From assembly GCF_042650885.1 (NCBI RefSeq), contig NZ_JBHSBU010000001.1:2852001-2916000 (forward strand): a DNA stretch of 64,000 nt, written 5' to 3'. The stretch comes from Chitinimonas_A lacunae. Its GTDB lineage: Bacteria; Pseudomonadota; Gammaproteobacteria; Burkholderiales; Chitinimonadaceae. The notes under the pieces were generated by a model. It searched no databases, was not told the DNA's origin, and was given only the letters and a program-made list of their open reading frames with translations. This document shows, piece after piece, positions 62,095-64,000 of this stretch (its first letter is position 1; each line of letters opens with the position of its first letter). A program made the translations under genes and the position numbers.

Positions 62095-62448
62095 CTATCG
62101 AGCAACACCACGGCTGAATCTGGCGTAGACCACCACACAGCTGAACACCACCACGCTCAAGGCGATCTCGACACCGGCCAGATACTGGCTGGCGCCGCGC
62201 TCGGACCAGGCGCGCATCACACCTTCGGTAAACCAGGCGAGGACGAACATGCTGGTCCATTGATAGGTGTAGCGATGACCACGGACCAGCCCAGGCAGCG
62301 GGCACAGCAAAGGCAGCGCCTTGAGCGCCAGCCACGAGCCGCCCGGGTGCAGCGGGGCGAGCCACAATTCCCAGGCCAGACACAGACTGAACAGCGCCAG
62401 CATGCCCGCCACCGCGCCATTGCGCGACCAACGCAGCATCGGGTTCAT
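62095..62448 (-). CDS. DUF2069-family inner-membrane protein
   Basis: 117 residues with three or four TM helices (for example GAVAGMLALFSLCLAWELWL; IALSVVVFSCVVVYA) and the family signature RGHRYTYQW with WFTEGVMRAW. Function is unknown. It overlaps wrbA by 4 nt, the standard arrangement of this family. Confidence 0.9.
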   Translation of the reverse strand: MNPMLRWSRNGAVAGMLALFSLCLAWELWLAPLHPGGSWLALKALPLLCPLPGLVRGHRYTYQWTSMFVLAWFTEGVMRAWSERGASQYLAGVEIALSVVVFSCVVVYARFSRGVAR

Positions 62449-63044
62449 AAAGGCTGCACCAATTTAAGCGCCGTCTCGGCCAGACGTCGGCCCAACGCGA
62501 TCGCCAGCAGCCGTTCATGCTCGTCGATGGCGCGTCGGCCATCCTTGCCCGAGACATGACTGGCGCCATAAGGCGTGCCGCCGCCCGCCGTCTCGCTCAG
62601 CGCCGCCTCGCTATAAGGCAGGCCGACCAGCACCATGCCGTGGTGCAGCAAGGGCAGCATCATGCTCAACAGGGTGGTCTCGTTGCCGCCGTGCTGGCTG
62701 GCGGTGCTGGTAAACACCGCAGCGGGCCGGCCGACCAGCGTGCCGGCCAGCCAGTCGGACGAGGTGGTATCGATGAAATACTTGAGCGGTGCCGCCATAT
62801 TGCCAAAGCGGGTCGGACTGCCCAGCGCCAGGCCCACGCATTCCTCAAGGTCCGCCCGTTCGACATAGGGCGCGCCGTCATCGGGAATGCTGGCCGCGGT
62901 GGCTGCACAGATCGGCGAGACGGGCGGCACGGTACGCACCCGGGCGGTGGCGCCCGGCACCATCTCGATGCCGCGCGCAATCAACTGCGCCAACTGGCGC
63001 GTTGCGCCGTGGCGGCTGTAATAAAGGACAAGGATGTCGGCCAT
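62445..63044 (-). CDS. wrbA: WrbA-type NAD(P)H:quinone oxidoreductase
   Basis: ATG at 63044 gives 199 residues beginning ILVLYYSRHGATRQLAQLI, the FMN phosphate loop. GSPTRFGNMAAPLKYFIDTT and FTSTASQHGGNETT are WrbA motifs. It reduces quinones by two electrons, avoiding semiquinones. The open frame extends 111 codons upstream without signals and is not used. Confidence 0.93.
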   Translation of the reverse strand: MADILVLYYSRHGATRQLAQLIARGIEMVPGATARVRTVPPVSPICAATAASIPDDGAPYVERADLEECVGLALGSPTRFGNMAAPLKYFIDTTSSDWLAGTLVGRPAAVFTSTASQHGGNETTLLSMMLPLLHHGMVLVGLPYSEAALSETAGGGTPYGASHVSGKDGRRAIDEHERLLAIALGRRLAETALKLVQPL

Positions 63045-63105
63045 GGCAGGGTCAGTGGCTAAGGGTGGGGTATTATAGGGCTTTGCCCCGCCGACCGACC
63101 GCCGG

Positions 63106-64000
63106 ATGAAAAACCTGTCGTCCTTCCGCAGCGCCTTGCAGCGCCATCCCATACCGGCACCGCTTGAATTCCTCCAATTCATCCTGCGACGCGTGCGCGA
63201 AGACCGCTGCATGGAAGCGGCCGGCAGCCTGACCTTCACCACCTTGCTCGCCCTGGTGCCGTTTTTCACCATTGCCCTGATGGTGGCCTCGGCTTTCCCG
63301 ATGTTCGACGAGGTATCGACCCGCTTCAAAACCTTCCTGCTGACCAATCTGGTGCCTGAATCGGCCGGCCGCATCATTACCGTCTATATGCGCCAGTTCA
63401 CCGACAATGCCGACCGGCTGACCTTGGTCGGCATGCTGTCGCTGGCCGGCACGGCGCTGGCCATGATGTTCACCATCGACAAGGCGTTCAACCGCATCTG
63501 GCGGGTGCGGCGCAGCCGGCCGATGGTGGTCAAGACCCTGATCTACTGGGCGGTGCTGACGCTCGGTCCGCTGCTGCTCGGCATCAGCCTGACCCTGACC
63601 TCGTGGCTCGCCAGCAAGAGCGGCGCAGGCGGCAGTGGGGTGGCGCTGCTGCTGAGCGGCAGCTCGTTTCTGCTGTCGGTCTGCGGCTTTGCCCTGCTCT
63701 ACCGGGTGGTGCCCAACTGCCCGGTACCGGCGCGCCATGCCCTGGCCTCGGCGCTGTTCACTGCGCTGGCCTTTGAATTGATGAAGAAGCTGTTTGGCTG
63801 GTATGTGCAGCAGTTCGGCACCTTCAAGCTGATCTATGGCGCCTTTGCCAGCGTGCCGATTTTCCTGATCTGGCTGTATATCGCCTGGGTGATCGTGCTG
63901 TGCGGTGCCGTGCTTTCGGCCACCCTGTCCTACTGGCGCGGCCAGGCCTGGCGCCGGCGGCCCCATCCGGAGCGCCGGCTCAACGATGCGTTGCGGCTGC
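63106..64000 (+). CDS. YihY/BrkB-family membrane protein, truncated by the window edge
   Basis: 298 complete codons are visible from ATG at 63106; the 3' end lies beyond the window. The N-terminal FLQFILRRVREDRCMEAAGSL and LTFTTLLALVPFFTIAL with six predicted TM helices fit the YihY (former RNase BN) family. Further motifs are DKAFNRIWRVRRSRP and YGAFASVPIFLIWLYIAW. These proteins are not nucleases; a transport or envelope role is suspected. The remaining part is probably a cytoplasmic tail. Confidence 0.9.
   Translation, partial: MKNLSSFRSALQRHPIPAPLEFLQFILRRVREDRCMEAAGSLTFTTLLALVPFFTIALMVASAFPMFDEVSTRFKTFLLTNLVPESAGRIITVYMRQFTDNADRLTLVGMLSLAGTALAMMFTIDKAFNRIWRVRRSRPMVVKTLIYWAVLTLGPLLLGISLTLTSWLASKSGAGGSGVALLLSGSSFLLSVCGFALLYRVVPNCPVPARHALASALFTALAFELMKKLFGWYVQQFGTFKLIYGAFASVPIFLIWLYIAWVIVLCGAVLSATLSYWRGQAWRRRPHPERRLNDALRL

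Overview
The window is a GC-rich chromosomal segment of a Gram-negative betaproteobacterium, probably near Neisseriales/Chromobacteriaceae-like lineages. This is inferred from the block hemW - small ORF - rdgB - dusA - rph - PP2C - Ser/Thr kinase // yicC - LysE - gmk - rpoZ - spoT, from the adjacent coaX/birA pair, and from an orphan type III secretion chaperone/effector pair. No species name is claimed. Layout: 1-4.6 kb holds the end of a Fis-type regulator and half of an MSHA-like type IV pilus/T2SS-like system (secretin, TPR protein, GspE-type ATPase). The matching other half (GspF-like, GspL/PilN-like and GspM/PilO-like proteins) lies on the minus strand at 30.1-33.2 kb. An astacin protease sits at 5.2-6.6 kb.

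RNA repair dominates 7-15.4 kb: rtcB; a minus-strand Cys-rich secreted peptide and a membrane-anchored glutaredoxin; then rlaP-hen1-pnkp and rtcA. The regulatory and RNA-binding arm is 21 kb away at 36.2-40.5 kb: a Ro60/Rsr (TROVE) gene with a near-perfect sigma-54 promoter, the divergent rtcR activator with a CARF-type sensor, and a tandem array of structured RNA units that I interpret as Y-RNA/tRNA-mimic (Yrl-like) RNAs. The window thus combines RtcB/RtcA ligation-cyclisation, Pnkp/Hen1 healing-sealing-methylation, the RlaP nucleotidyltransferase and a Ro/Y RNA system. This is the most striking content here.

Between the two RNA arms lie a rhomboid protease, a TPR membrane protein, and an eight-gene plus-strand biosynthetic cluster at 18.97-25.7 kb (GT2 glycosyltransferase, DegT aminotransferase, KAS III, ACP, second KAS III, SDR, NeuD-like acyltransferase, Rieske oxygenase). 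Its product is unknown but looks like an unusually acylated, oxidised amino-sugar or amino-lipid. A 901-residue wHTH / Ser-Thr kinase / TM / TPR fusion follows at 26.7-29.4 kb, then tRNA-Phe at 29.9 kb. A large secreted beta-propeller protein with one CxxCH haem motif (HzsA-related) occupies 33.4-35.8 kb.

From 40.8 kb to the end the content is mostly housekeeping: ridA, hemW, rdgB, dusA, rph, a PP2C/kinase pair, yicC, gmk, rpoZ, spoT, thiS-thiG, trmB, a methyltransferase, trpS, a SPOR protein, coaX, birA, a DUF2069 protein, wrbA and a truncated YihY membrane protein. Two non-routine items are embedded there: the type III chaperone plus an effector candidate with 11-residue amphipathic repeats (53.1-54.7 kb), and a Trp-Trp leader peptide with mutually exclusive hairpins in front of trpS (58.0 kb), which looks like a ribosome-mediated attenuator. 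Almost all long minus-strand or overlapping frames inside genes are high-GC shadows and were left out.
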